From the NCBI GenBank assembly GCA_015698045.1, contig BLAL01000307.1, positions 62,001 through 126,000 on the forward strand: 64,000 bases of DNA, read 5' to 3'. How positions within the stretch are numbered: the stretch's first letter is position 1; every line of letters starts with the position of its first letter. The notes beneath the pieces were generated by a model that saw only the letters and a program-made list of their open reading frames with translations, ran no database searches and was not told where the DNA came from. The DNA is from Rhizophagus clarus. Taxonomy: Eukaryota > Glomeromycota > Glomeromycetes > Glomerales > Glomeraceae. Positions 1 through 11,813 of this stretch are shown here, piece by piece. The position numbers were made by a program, and so were the translations under genes.

Positions 1-216
1 CGTTAACTAAAGAATTAAAAAAAATGATTTTTTTATTTTAAAAAAAAATGTTAAAAAAAAAGATGATTATTTTATTTTAAAAAAAAATAAAAAAAAAAAA
101 ATGATTATTTATTTTAAAAAAAAAATGTTAAAAAAAAAAAAAGATTTTTTATTTTAAAAAAAAATGATAAAAAAAAAAAAAATGATTATTTATTTTAAAA
201 AAAAATGTTAAAAAAA
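1..216. repeat. A/T-only minisatellite
   Basis: Alternating runs built from a TTATTTTAAAAAAAAATG-like unit repeat about six times with small length changes. There is no coding potential. It may continue to the left of the window. Confidence 0.8.
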
Positions 217-690
217 ATTTCCTTCCGCTACAGTAGCTTAAGTCTGAACAAAACTACTAGTGTTAATTATCTATAACATAAAAGGTAATATCGCTTACCA
301 TTTACAATAAGCTTATCTCATGAGTTGATATAAAAAAGGAATATATGCAGTTTTTGAACCAGTATAACCGATATTATGATCTGATTATTTAGGTAAACAA
401 GTGGTAAACGCGTAAAAAAAAAAAAAATATAGCGCCTCTGGGCTCTGGCAGTTTTTTCATCAGTGATAATGTTTATTTGTTTATTAGGTAATCTATTTTA
501 TTTGTTTCTCTTCATTCACTTTTTAAAACTTTAATTTTAATTCTTTTATTTCAATTTTAATTGATCAAATAAAATTAAATAAAAAAAAAATTCAACACTA
601 TAACGAATTATTCGGTATAAAGGCCTCACATGTGACTTGCTGATCTAATCAGATAATCCGAATATCCGATCTTGAAAAAAAAATTTTTTT
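217..690. other. Intergenic stretch, no gene seen
   Basis: Unique AT-rich sequence between the minisatellite and the first tandem array. No open frame with protein-like composition was found on either strand. Confidence 0.6.
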
Positions 691-698
691 TTTTGTGA

Positions 699-2325
699 TG
701 TTGCCAGACGAAAAGCACGACCGGACTATTGGAATTAAGGTAAGGGAGGGTTGGGGTGGCGTTTTTTGGTTTTTTTTTATTTAATTAATTATTTTTTTTT
801 TTTTTTTTTTGTAGTGTTGCCAGACGAAAAGTATGACCGGACTATTGGAATTAAGGTAAGGGAGGGTTGGAGTGGTGTTTTTCAGTTTTTTTTTTATTTA
901 ATTAATTATTCTTTTTTTCTTTTTCTTTTTTGTAGTGTTGCTGGACGAAAAGCACAACCGGACTATTGGAATTAAGGTAAGGGAGGGTTAGGGTGGTATT
1001 TTTCGGTTTTTTTTTATTTAATTAATTAATTATTTTTTTTTTCTTTTTTGTAGTGTTGCCAGACGAAAAGCACGACCGGACTATTGGAATTAAGGTAAGG
1101 GAGGGTTGGGGTGGTGTTTTTCAGGTTTTTTTTTATTTAATTAATTATTTTTTTTTTCTTTTTTCTTTTTTGTAGTGTTGCCAGACGAAAAGCACAATCA
1201 GACTATTGGAATTAAGGTAAGGGAGGGTTGGGTGGTGTTTTTTGGGTTTTTTTTTATTTAATTAATTATTTTTTTTTTCTTTTTTCTTTTTTGTAGTATT
1301 GCCAGACGAAAAATATGATCGGACTATTGGAATTAAGGTAAGAGAGGGTTGGGGTGGTGTTTTTCAGGTTTTTTTTTTATTTAATTAACTATTTTTTTTT
1401 TCTTTTTTCTTTTTTGTAGTGTTGCTGGACGAAAGACTTTTGGAATTAAGGATAATTAAGGTAAGGAAGTGTTGAGGAAATGCTTTTCGTTGTTTTTTTT
1501 TATTTAATTAATTAATTATTATTATTATTTTTTTTTCTTTTTTGTAGTGTTGCCAGACGAAAAGCACGACCAGACTTTTGAAATTAAAGTAAAGGAGGGT
1601 TGGGGTGATGTTTTTCGTTGTTTTTTTTTATTTAATTAATTAATTATTTTTTTTTTTTTCTTTTCATAGTTTCGACGGATGAAAAGTACGACTGGACTAT
1701 TGGAATTAAGGTAAAGGAGGATTGGGGTGGTATTTTCAGATTTTTTTTTTATTTAATTAACTATTTTTTTTTCTTTTTTCTTTTTTGTAGTGTTGCCAGA
1801 CGAAAAGACTTTTGGAATTAAGGACAATTAAGGTAAGGAAGTGTTGGGGAGATGCTTTTCATTGTTTTTTTTTATTTAATTAATTATTATTATTATTTTT
1901 TCTTTTTTGTAGTGTTACCAGACGAAAAGCATGACCAGACTTTTGGAATTAAGGTAAGGGAGGGTTGGGGTGATGTTTTTCGTTGTTTTTTTTTATTTAA
2001 TTAATTAATTAATTTTTTTTTTCTTTTTCGTAGTTTCGCTGAACGAAAAGCACGACCAGACTATTGGAATTAAGTAAGGTAAGGGAGGGTTGAGGTGGTA
2101 TTTTTCGTTGGTTTTTTTATTTAATTAATTAATTAGTAATTTTTTTTTTTTTTGTAGTGTTGCCGGACAAAAAGCATGACCGGACTTTTGGAATTAAGGT
2201 AAGATAGGGTTGGGGTGAATTTTTTCGTTGTTTTTTTTTAATTAATTAATTATTTATTTATTTTTTTTTGTAGTGTTGCTGGATGAAAAGCACGACCGGA
2301 CTTTTGGAATTAAGGACAATTGAGG
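699..2325 (+). repeat. 14-unit tandem array with splice-bounded 41-nt cores
   Basis: Fourteen units of 116-128 bp begin near 699, 815, 936, 1054, 1176, 1297, 1420, 1548, 1670, 1791, 1913, 2034, 2158 and 2274. Each has a core of about 41 nt starting TGTTGCCAGACGAAAAG and ending GGAATTAAG. The core is followed by GTAAGG in most units, then a G-rich stretch, TTTATTTAATTAATTA, a long T tract and TTTTGTAG just before the next core. So each core looks like a micro-exon and each inter-core stretch like a short intron. Units 7 and 10 lost the GCACGACCGGACTA part but gained a second AATTAAG, restoring 41-42 nt. Unit 14 lacks the donor-like GTAAGG. Whether any of it is transcribed or spliced cannot be told from sequence. 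Short frames read through it are not evidence of a protein. Confidence 0.85.
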
Positions 2326-3130
2326 TCAAAAGTATATGGTCAAGAAGATTACGGTATTCGCAAGGCTCCGTTCCGTGATAACGATCATCTATCTAAAAGT
2401 CAAAGTTTTCGTACTGGTGGATTTAAATATCACGAGATTTCAATGTCAGTTAAGCGATTTCCCTAAGAGGAGCCTGCATGAGTTTTAAAATCATTGTTAG
2501 TTTTAAAATCATCATCGGTAAATGATATAAAGGAAGATTCTTTGTCTCCATATTTTAAAAACAAAATTTTTAAAATTAAAAATTAATAAAAGATAATGAA
2601 AATTTTGGTTATTTCTTTATTTTCAAAATTCTTTAAATATTATAGCAAATTCATATGAAACCTGGTTATTTTTACTGCCTTATTTAATTATTTTACATCA
2701 TGAAAAAGCTTTTGGAGAATAAATAATACCATTAACAACTGCAAATAATTACTATTGTATTCACAAAACTTTTATTTGCAACTGGTGTAAAAAGTGATGG
2801 GTTCTTAAAATAGTTGATGGATTATAAAAGTCGTTATTACTTTAATTTTTAAGTACGAGTTGTAAAAAATTTTTTTATTTTCTGATTATTCTACATAAGA
2901 TTGATAAGATGAATGTGTAACACAATCGTATTTTGCACTGTTTACTAATTTTTTATTAAAAATTCTTAATTTAAGCTAATTCCAAGGATCGGCGCATATG
3001 ATATAGATTCTATATATAAAAAAAAATCAATTTATTAAAAAAAAAAGTCTCAATTTTTCAAATTATGTAATTATCATGTGATATTAACAAAAGCCAATTA
3101 AAATTAGTTATATAATTAGACTGCTCGTAA
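2326..3130. other. Tail of array, then intergenic
   Basis: From about 2326 to 2500 the sequence after the last core is less AT-rich and open in two frames (one ends TAA near 2468, another TAA near 2488), so it could be a terminal exon or a fixed tail of the repeat family. No start codon or homology was recognised. The rest to 3130 is AT-rich with no visible gene. Confidence 0.4.
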
Positions 3131-3136
3131 TTTATT

Positions 3137-5408
3137 TTAATTGATTTCATTATAAATTATATCAGATACATGATGATATGATTTGTACTTTTTAACTGCA
3201 TATTCAGCTACTTTTCCAATGATTCCTTTTCTATAAATATCCATATATTTCCATGATTTTCTTGCAAACTTTCTAATTGTAATTAATGAAATTGAATCTA
3301 GAGCTTCCAGAACTGTCTTTTGTAAACTAGACCAAGTATAATTACAATTTTCTCTTGTGTATCTCTTTACAGCTCCCCAATACATTTCTATATAATTTAA
3401 TTCACAATAATATTTAGGATAAAATATACATATGTGCTCTCTTTTTTCAATTTCTTCTTATAATTGCGATTTTTGTGATTTGAAATCATCTTCTAAAGAT
3501 AAAATTTTATGCATACAACAATCTGTTCTTGTAATATCATCAATCTTTAGCTTACATAATTGACAATAATCAACTAATCCATCATACCATAAACCTCTTT
3601 CAATTAAAATTTGTTTCATACCTTTAGGTTGATTTGGGAATACTAGATGATTAAACGGAAATACCATTGATTGAAAAGTATTATTTAAACTGAAAAAAAT
3701 TAATCTCATTCTTGCTTGTTTTCCTCCTGAATTTACATTCATATTGTTAACATTTAATGCATTTTTTGCTATTGTTCCATGATTTGTATTGTTATCAAAA
3801 GCAAAAACACCAATAGCATTAGGGTATTTTGCTTCAAAAATAGGAATAGCATAATTAATTACTTAGTCCAATAAATACTTTGCAGTCCACCATCCTTCTT
3901 CATTTTTTCCAGATCTTAAAAATTTTCTTGCTTCAACTGGAATTTCAGGATATAATAAAATTTTATTTTCATTTAGTTTTAATCTTCCATCTTTTTCTAA
4001 AAGAAAATCACTGACCATTATAGATTTTCCTTGTCCTTTTTTTCTTAAATGAGGTTCACCAATGGGAGCCCAAACTATCAGCTTATCATCATTAGCATAG
4101 AACAAACATTTGTCATGAGTAATTAAAATATGTAATTTTTTATTAGATAAAAGTACTGGATTTTTTTGTTCTATGTTTTTTCTCTCAAAAGTAGGTATGA
4201 ACTTTTCGTATATTAACATTTTTATCCAAAAATTCTTTTCTATATTCAACTACATCTTCTCTTTCATGACCATCAAAATATATGCCTTTTTTTCTTAATT
4301 GTGGTATCAATCCTAATTTTTTTAACCAAACACAAGAAGTTTTAATAGAAATAGATCTTTTAGACTCATCTATACCTAATTGTAGAAACAATACTTCTTC
4401 AACAAAAGTCTGATATTCTTTGAGAGTAGTTTTTCTTTCTTTTTCGCATATAAATAATAAACTTCGTTCAATAACATCTTTATCGTCAATTATTGATTTA
4501 ATTTTTTGATGACATCCTTGTAAAGATTTTGGCAAAGTTCCATGTTCAATCCAATATTTTGCCCAAATTCTTATTTGTTTTACTTTATAAGATCCTTTAT
4601 CATAAACTATTTTAGCAGAATGTAAACTTGCCTATTTTTTACTTAAATTATCATATTTCCACTTTTTAAAAAACTTATGTATAGCTCTGTAACGTAAATA
4701 ATCATATGCTGTCATTTTTTTTAAATTCCCAGAAAGAATCTTTTCAAGATTAACTAATTTAGTATTGAAGTTATCAATTTTACGTTCAGTTTTATCTCTT
4801 GTATTATCATCATCCTCTTCTAATCCTTCATCATCATCTTTATCTTTTAACTCGTCATTATTATAATCTCTTAATTCTTTATCTTTATTTTCTAAGCCTT
4901 CTTCATCATTATCTCCTAACTCTTCCTCTTCATTTTTATTTTCTAATTCAATATAATCATTATCTTCTAATTCTCCTTCATTATCTTTATCTTCTAATTC
5001 ATTGTTATCATCCTCCCCTATTTCATCAGCATCTACTTCATCATCATCTACTTTCTCTATTTGTCTTTTGTGAAAAAAATTAGTTATTGGTTGTGATAAT
5101 TTAGCAGCTTTAGTAAATGTTCCTGAAGGGCCATACTTTTTAAATTTTGTTGCTCTAGAATTTCCAGTATATGGTTTTTTTAATTTACTATGTGCGTTAC
5201 TTGATCATATTAAAAAAGAATTATCTAAATTTTTAATTTTTTTGTCAATATATTCATCATTAGAACTATTTTCTGAATAATCGCTAGATAGTATATATTT
5301 ATCATCATCATCATCATCATTAGCAATGAATTGACCTGTATTTAAATTACGAATTTGTAACTTGACTCTTACTCCTGCAGCTTTAGCGATTTTCATTTTT
5401 CGTGGCAT
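3137..5408 (-). pseudogene. Degenerate DDE-superfamily transposase
   Basis: Reading right to left, the protein starts at an ATG at 5406-5408 (MPRKMKIAKAAGV...). It continues through a long acidic Asp/Glu/Ser stretch (about 4790-5330) and a region with YFDGHEREDVVEYRKEF, then HDKCLFYANDD (first catalytic Asp), VFAFDNN (second Asp) and [11 protein letters not shown] (catalytic Glu), ending in [16 protein letters not shown] sequence at 3137. I recognise this arrangement from a transposase family abundant in mycorrhizal fungi. The frame is broken by a stop in the NLSKK*ASLH segment (about 4633), a single-base shift near 4190-4250, and stops at 3863 and 3458. The three acidic residues survive but the gene cannot make one protein. 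Terminal repeats were not found. Confidence 0.8.
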
Positions 5409-5939
5409 CTTTCTAAAAAAAAGATTTTTTTTCACACAAAAATGATTATAATCTATATGATACATCATGTTATACTAGTCTAAAATATATTACACAAAAA
5501 TTATATAGTCTCAAATTTTGACAGTATAATTGAATTACCAATTTTTAAAATACTAAAATTTGACCAATATTTATTTTTTTAATAAAATAACCAATAATTC
5601 TTAATACCTAAGCTATAAACTTTAAAAATTATTGGTTAACTTTATTGTATAATTAACAAAAAAATTTTTTTTAAGCATTTGAATTTAACTAATCATTACT
5701 ATAAGCTATTGGTTGAGTATAGAGGTAACGCACTGTAACACAGTCCTGTAAGAAAACAACTTATAGCTCCCCACCTTGAAGTATAAATTGTAATCACTTC
5801 TATCAAGAAGCATTAACACCTTAGTTTCAACAAAATCCCTATAAGTAGTTGTTGCTTGGCAATATTATTCAAACAAACAAACCAAAAAAGAAAAATAAAT
5901 AAAAAAAAAATAAAATAACGCTAATCTATTAAAATAAAA
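5409..5939. other. Intergenic, nothing recognised
   Basis: AT-rich sequence with a less AT-rich patch near 5700-5850. No open frame or terminal repeat was convincing. It may hold the 5' flank of the transposase remnant and the 3' flank of the LINE remnant. Confidence 0.5.
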
Positions 5940-7499
5940 ATATTTAAGAAATTAAAGCTAGCAAAAGTTTAATAATATCCATCTTATCATTAGACTTTTT
6001 GCCTAAAGACTTCTTTTTCTTTTTGTCATTTGACTTTTTGGAAGACTTCGCTTGATCTTTGAAAGGTTTGGAATTAGTAGAGTGAGCTTTAAAAGAACCA
6101 GAATTCTGCTTATTAGAATTCATCGTAGATTTCTTGTTTTTGTTCTGGGAGGAAAGAGGAAAAGTACATCAAGGAAGAGAGTGGTCTATACCATTATGGT
6201 TGAAATTGAAAGTTGTCTTTCGACAAAGTTCTACATCCTGATATTTTTTGAAGTACGCTACAATCAGAGAGTTCTCAACAGAATTGAAATGCTTAAGAGC
6301 TTTAATAGGATAATTATTGAAAATAGTTGAAGGTTTGTTATAGTTTCATAAATGCCAATAATTATTATCTTGAGGTAGATTATTGAGGTATAGTCAGAAC
6401 TATTCTCATCGCTTTCTTTGTTGTAGAGACCAGTGTCCTGAGAACTATCATACTGCTTGGTCGCCTAAGGAATATTACCAAATACCTTGATTAAAAGACA
6501 CTAAAGAAAAGATTAATAGACAAATTTTTATGCACAATGTTTAGTATTTACGTTGACACTTTGTCGTCATGGATATAATATCACCCTATGCTTTAAATTC
6601 AGCTATGATTTTTGTATGGGACCAACTTGCAGATACGTCATATACAAAAATATCCCTGACATTAGTCATTTTGTCATTAGGGATGATTTGATTAATGTAT
6701 ACTTTTTCTATAGACTTGAGCGCTGCCTTCTTTGATTTATTTGGCTTAGTACCAGACATATTGAGCGAAGGAGGCAGTATCACAGTATCTGCATCAGGAA
6801 AAATCTGCATATTGTTAGAATTAACTGGTGGATTTTGAAAAGATTATTAATCATCAGGTACTGATTTGGAAAGCGTCTGTTGTGTATCCTGATGTGGGAT
6901 ACCAGAATCAACCAGATTCTGATTTGCACGTGATATTTCTTGGCTGACCGTTTCTCTCACTTTATTCTCAAAAAGGGAAGATATTTCTGCAAGAGAGTCC
7001 TGATTAGTGAGTATACCTAAGTAAACTCTTAGAGCCATATGAACTATCAGAAATATTAAGGTGTTAGGAATATTTATTTATTGTGCTAAAGGTTTATACC
7101 TTATAGGCTCTGCATCAGGACTAAAAGTTCATATTAACTGTTTGCCTTGTTCATTTTGCATTCTGAAAAGTTATACTTTGAAAATTTTCTTCAAGTATCA
7201 ACAATACTTGAGTTTCAAAGGAGTATAATAAAGCCTGTATATAAATTTGTTTAGCTTCATTCTGTGTTAGTGGTTGCTTTGTTTTGGTGTTGAACTTGAC
7301 TATTCTGGTATAGGTAGTTGCTTGTGTAGCTGTTTTTTGATTTTCTTTACTGTTTTTTCTTTTGGTTTTTTGTTAAAATAGGCTGAAAAGTATCTTCTTT
7401 CATATTATTACCTTCATCAAAAAAAGAGCTATTGTCAGTGTAAAAAGTGTCAGTATCATCCGTGAATAAAACACAATATTTTCATAACTCGTCTGCCAT
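5940..7499 (-). pseudogene. Degenerate LINE ORF1-like gene
   Basis: The minus strand carries a decayed frame beginning near an ATG at 7499 (MADEL..., then FTDDTDTFYTDNSSFFDEG). It passes through LYLGILT/QDSLAEISSLFE (6847-7038), a segment with MSGTKPNKSKKAALKSIEKV and DIFVYDVSASWSHTKIIAEF (6586-6759), and a Lys/Ser-rich tail (SKKSKDKKKKKSLGKK) near 5990-6030. This is the style of the first ORF of non-LTR elements common in arbuscular mycorrhizal fungi: an RRM/gag-like middle and a basic C terminus. Many stops and shifts interrupt it. A related reverse-transcriptase remnant lies at 61.1-63.0 kb on the same strand, but the two are too far apart to be one element. Confidence 0.55.
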
Positions 7500-7549
7500 T
7501 TTTAAATTTTATAAATTTTGGTTTTGAATAAAATGGGAGAGAGTTTAAC

Positions 7550-7860
7550 TTAATTTTTTAATTAAAAATTGATGTTTTTTTTTCTTTTTTGTAGGTTTCA
7601 GACTTTTGGATGAATGAAAAAGCAGTATATTTTGCAAGTTTTGCGAAACCTTTTTTTTTAATTTTTATTTAATTAGAAACGTTTACTAACATTTCTTTGT
7701 TTCTTTATAGGATTTAACATTGAATTTGACTTTTGACCTTTATAGTGAATTTTAAAGTTATATACTTCTGATTTTTTTAAAAAAAATGATTACTAATGTT
7801 TCTTGTCTCTTTGCAGATTCTGGCTTCAAACTTTAAAACTTTCTTTTTTATTTTATTTTA
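7550..7860 (+). repeat. Three degenerate splice-bounded units
   Basis: Three stretches end in acceptor-like T-rich tracts at TTTTGTAG (7584), TTCTTTATAG (7711) and CTCTTTGCAG (7817), spaced about 127 and 106 bp. Each is followed by a short less T-rich core containing GACTTTTGG- or GACTTTTGACC-like sequence. The spacing and layout resemble the arrays at 699-2325 and 59.1-60.2 kb, but identity is low. Confidence 0.4.
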
Positions 7861-8303
7861 TTGGAACCATTTTTAATATAAGGATAACATTGATTAGAAG
7901 GAGAGTATTTGAATCTGATTAAAAATATATAATATATTCTGTATAATAGTTTTAGTATAGAATTTGGTAAAGATTTATCATAGTTTTTAAATGTATTTTA
8001 TTAATTATTATTAATGTAATAAACTACAATAAATTTTAACAGTAAAGTAATTTAACATTATTTAACAATAAATAATTTAGTGTTATACAATTATGAGATA
8101 ATTATCGTTATTTAATGATATTGATGACTATTGTTAATTTAAACACATCAATTCTATTTAATAAGTTCAATTATTATCGATTATTTATCATTTAGATTAA
8201 ATATCAATATTTGTCATTTTAATGCTTTGTCATCATTTATTCACATTGATACTACTTGACAAGTTCAATTATTATCAATATATATCATATGATTTATTCA
8301 TCG
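7861..8303. other. AT-rich intergenic, no gene seen
   Basis: Mostly A/T with short TTATTTAACAATAAATAATT-like near-palindromes. Nothing recognisable as coding. Confidence 0.5.
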
Positions 8304-8468
8304 ATATATGGGGTCTTTGCAATAGAAAGAAATGAAACTCAAAAAAAATAAAAATTTAATTAATATTAAATTTACACTTATTTTAGTATAAAAAACATAA
8401 TTGGCATATAAAGTAAATTTAAAAATTTTTTTGAGTTTCGTACCTTTCTATTGCAAAGACCCCATATA
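8304..8468. mobile_element. Small MITE with about 43-bp inverted ends
   Basis: The left end ATATATGGGGTCTTTGCAAT (8304 onward, continuing to AAACTCAAAAAAA at about 8347) is the reverse complement of 8423-8468 with two or three mismatches. The about 75-bp middle has no coding capacity. It interrupts a LINE reverse-transcriptase remnant, so it inserted after that LINE had landed. The ATAT at both edges hides the exact target duplication. Confidence 0.75.
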
Positions 8469-8471
8469 TTC

Positions 8472-8581
8472 CCTAAAAAAATTTTCTGATGAATTTTATT
8501 CATGAATTTTTTGGTCAAAACTTTCACTTGTAACCAATATTCTATTCTAGGAATTAATACGCTATTGAAAATATAAATCAT
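8472..8581 (-). pseudogene. LINE reverse-transcriptase fragment
   Basis: The minus strand reads IFNSVLIPRIEYWLQVKVL then TKKFMNKIHQKIF before running into the MITE. This matches the thumb/connection-type sequence of LINE reverse transcriptases seen in this fungal group. It is only about 37 codons long. Confidence 0.5.
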
Positions 8582-9256
8582 GTGTTTATCTGTAGTTGGC
8601 TATTAGGCTATTAGGTCTACTTACTTTGTTAAGCCATAAATACAAATAGTAATAATATAAATAAGTAAAATATTTTTTTTATATCTAAAGTAATGTTAAA
8701 ATAAAAGATATTTATAAAATATTTAAAAAAAACAAGCAAAAGAAAAAGGTTAAAAAAGTTTCCTTAATACTTTATTAGTTTGTTATATTAAAATAACCAT
8801 ATAATTGACAATTTTCATTGGCAAAATGCAACTGAATAAAGTGAAATTTTTAATTTTAAGTTTATAAAATTGTTCTTGGGAACCAGACAAACATACTTCC
8901 TTATTGTTAAAATGATGTTACATTGTAAAAATTCAGTATTACATATAATCTAAAAATTCAATTTTAACGTAATTTGGGCCGGCATTACGAATTTGCCCAG
9001 AATTAAGAAAATTTTGGCCAGAATTAAGATTTAAAGATCGTTGATTTTAACCATTTGTACCAACTTTGACCAACTTTAAGTTGACATATATACTATAGGC
9101 CATAAGGCCACACTATACCAATAATTTATATTGTGATATCATAGTACAAAAAATCTCCCTTTAATTTTTGAAAATTTTTTTTTTTAATAATCTTGTTGCG
9201 CCACACTTGTGAGGATAAGTAGTTAGGTGTATATTTGAGAATTCTGTACTATTATT

Positions 9257-11600
9257 ATGGCTCAAGCACTTTTGCGTTTATGTTGTTATATAATTAGAGA
9301 CGATTTTGGTCCAATAATTGAGGTATTTGAATTTATTGTTTCGAAAATATCTTTGCACCCTTATTCAAACGATTCTCTCGCTTTCATATAGGAAGTGGCC
9401 AAAGTGTTATTACAAAAAGGCCGACTTCCATTAGCATCTATATCTAAATTTTCAAAGCAAAGTATACCTAAGACTCGTGAATGTCTCTTTGTACTAATTC
9501 AACATAATTTAGTTTATTGGGCAGAAACTAGAGAAAGTTCACGTAATTCAATTCATTATTCTATTGATCAAAATGAAGTCTTAGCAAGAGTTAATTTTGG
9601 AATTTACGTAAAATACGCGAATGAATGGGTTAGACATAGGGTACGTTGGCTTGATTTAACTTATTGTCATTATGCTAGTGAAGAATTATACTAATAATTA
9701 TTTATTTACGGTAAATAGGGAGCTGACGAGATTACTTATTATATGCTGTTAAATGGTAAGGGAACGTTCAATGGATTCATCGAAGATCGAAATATATCGA
9801 AGAGAACAAATAGTGAGTAAATTAAATATTTATAATATTAATTTTTTTTATATTCGTTCTTAAATTTATTATCACACTTTATTTATAGAATACAAAGAGT
9901 TAAAAACGACATTTAAAAAAATTGTAGAAAGACGTTATCTTATACCAGTAAGAGTAACAGATTCGAAATCTGCCCAGGATAAAGCATCAGAGGCTGAACA
10001 ACGTGAATTAGCAAAAGTCACCAATTTTATTCCCACAAAAAAACAAATGGCTGAAGTAAAAGCTAAACTCGCGGCTGTAACTGATGATGACAGTGTTGCA
10101 ACAGGATCGGTGAGATTAAGCTAAATAATATTGTAATTTGATTTGATGTTTCATGTTAATTTATTTTCTTTGTTCTGATGTTTAGAAACGTAAAATTAAT
10201 TTTGATAATATTGAACGGCCAACAAAGGTTTGAATACTTTGTTATTTTTTTTAAAAAAAAAATTACTTCCTAATCCATTTGAATTTGTAGCAACAAAAAG
10301 GAGAGGATCCAATTGATGTAAGTTATAAACAATTGAATTCATTGACTCTGTTTTAGTTAACAAAAATCTTGTTCTTAGGAAAATCAATATTATCGTGTAA
10401 ATTATGAAAAGTTTAATGCTAAATCGAGAAATAGAGTGAGTTAAATATTTGTGTATTGTTGAGCTGTTATCATTATTTTTTTTTTTTGAAATAATTCTAA
10501 TTCATTTGGACGCAGCAAATTATCGAATTTGTTAAAACTCAAATTAATCAATCTGCAAGTATTATAGCAAAAGTAATTCTTGATATTGTAGATGACGAGA
10601 AGCCAAATGATGTGGAATCATGTAAGAAAGTAAAATAAAATAAAATAAACTGCTTATTGATTATCTGTGTTCCTGAAATAAATATACGTGTTTATATGTA
10701 TTTTAAATATGTTAGATGCAATATCAGCACAAAGAATTATTAGGAGTGTTCCTGTTGAAAAGACCGATTTATTTAATCAACAAATGCAAAGTGCAAGAAG
10801 AGGAGTAACTCGTGAAATTCTCATTAAGCAATATTTGGATTATCTCGTGGAATATGATGACATATTACGTAAAAAAGATGAGAATATGGGAGGAATGTAT
10901 ATTGTTCGATATAATGAAATTTGTGAATCATTGAAAAAAGAGGTTTTTGAAGATGTCATTATGGAAAAATATGGATTTAAAGGACTGAGAATTGTTAGAC
11001 TTTTATATGAAAAAGGAAAATTGGATGAAAAGGCGGTAAGTTTCTTAATTTTTGTGACTTATCAAAAAAAAAAAATTTTTAAAATATTTACTTTTTTTTT
11101 TTTATTTAGATTGTTAATTTAACACTGATGAATCCTTTGGAAGTTCGTCAAAAGCTTACAGAATTAATGAGCGGAGGTTTTGTACAAATACAAGTAATTA
11201 TCAAGTTGCCAAGTTTATAAGAAACTTATATTTGTTATTAATTAACTATCAATTTTTTTTACAGGAAGTTCCAAGATCGGCAGACCGAGCACCATCAAGA
11301 ACGTTTTATCTATGGGATATAGATTACAAAAGATGCTATGATGTATTGTTGAATAATTATTATCAAACGCTTGCTAATATACATCAAGTAAGATTTGATT
11401 ATGAATCAGGAGCATCAAGACTGCTAGAAAAGAAAGAAAAAGAAGATGCATTAAGACAATTGAATAAAAATTCCAACATACAATTGTTGAATGAAACAGA
11501 AAGGAAAAAATTACATGAGTTGGAACAAATATTGACCCAATTGGATACTGTACAATTAAGAATTGTGCAAAATGTTATGTTGTTTAGAAAATATAAATAA
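9257..11600 (+). CDS. RPC82: RNA polymerase III subunit C82 (RPC3)
   Basis: This subunit of nuclear RNA polymerase III works in the C82/C34/C31 subcomplex that helps open promoters of tRNA and 5S genes. I assemble eleven exons: 9257-9322, 9392-9640, 9719-9812, 9889-10109, 10186-10227, 10291-10317, 10379-10435, 10516-10621, 10716-11035, 11110-11193 and 11265-11600. All junctions are GT...AG, phases agree throughout, and the protein is 533 residues, close to the usual size. The N terminus (MAQALLRLCCYIIRDDFGP, then VAKVLLQKGRLPLASI) is the winged-helix domain typical of the family. Residues about 230-340 (ISAQRIIRS..., GFKGLRIVRLL) match the central RPC82 domain. The C terminus (TFYLWDIDYKRCYDVLL, then a Leu-rich helix) fits the last winged helix and coiled coil. 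The 27-nt exon 6 is notably small. The gene lies just outside the palindrome. Confidence 0.93.
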
Positions 11601-11813
11601 AAAATCAGACATAAAAATCGTTGTTGCCTGCTAATAGGCCAATAATCATTGGCTGGATTAAATCATCAATCAAAATTAGAAAATTTGTTCAATTTCAACT
11701 AAGCATTCTTTAGGGTTAGGTCTGTTCGAAAAACTACTATTTAGTGACTTTTTTGGTGATCAATTCCTAAAATTTAAATTCTAATTATTTTTCGTAAAGA
11801 GAAAATTGGCAAT

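Noticed and set aside
751..975. 74-codon frame across the first array
   Set aside because: It is an accident of the repeat, crosses poly-T tracts and uses two repeat units in different frames; no protein-like composition.
699..2325. CRISPR array
   Set aside because: Regular spacing, but the inter-core segments are near-identical, not unique spacers, the host is eukaryotic and there are no cas genes.
4799..5083. Plus-strand frame rich in Leu/His/Tyr
   Set aside because: It is antisense to the acidic repeat region of the DDE transposase remnant.
6052..6735. Plus-strand frames over the LINE ORF1 remnant
   Set aside because: The minus strand carries the recognisable sequence; these are shadows.
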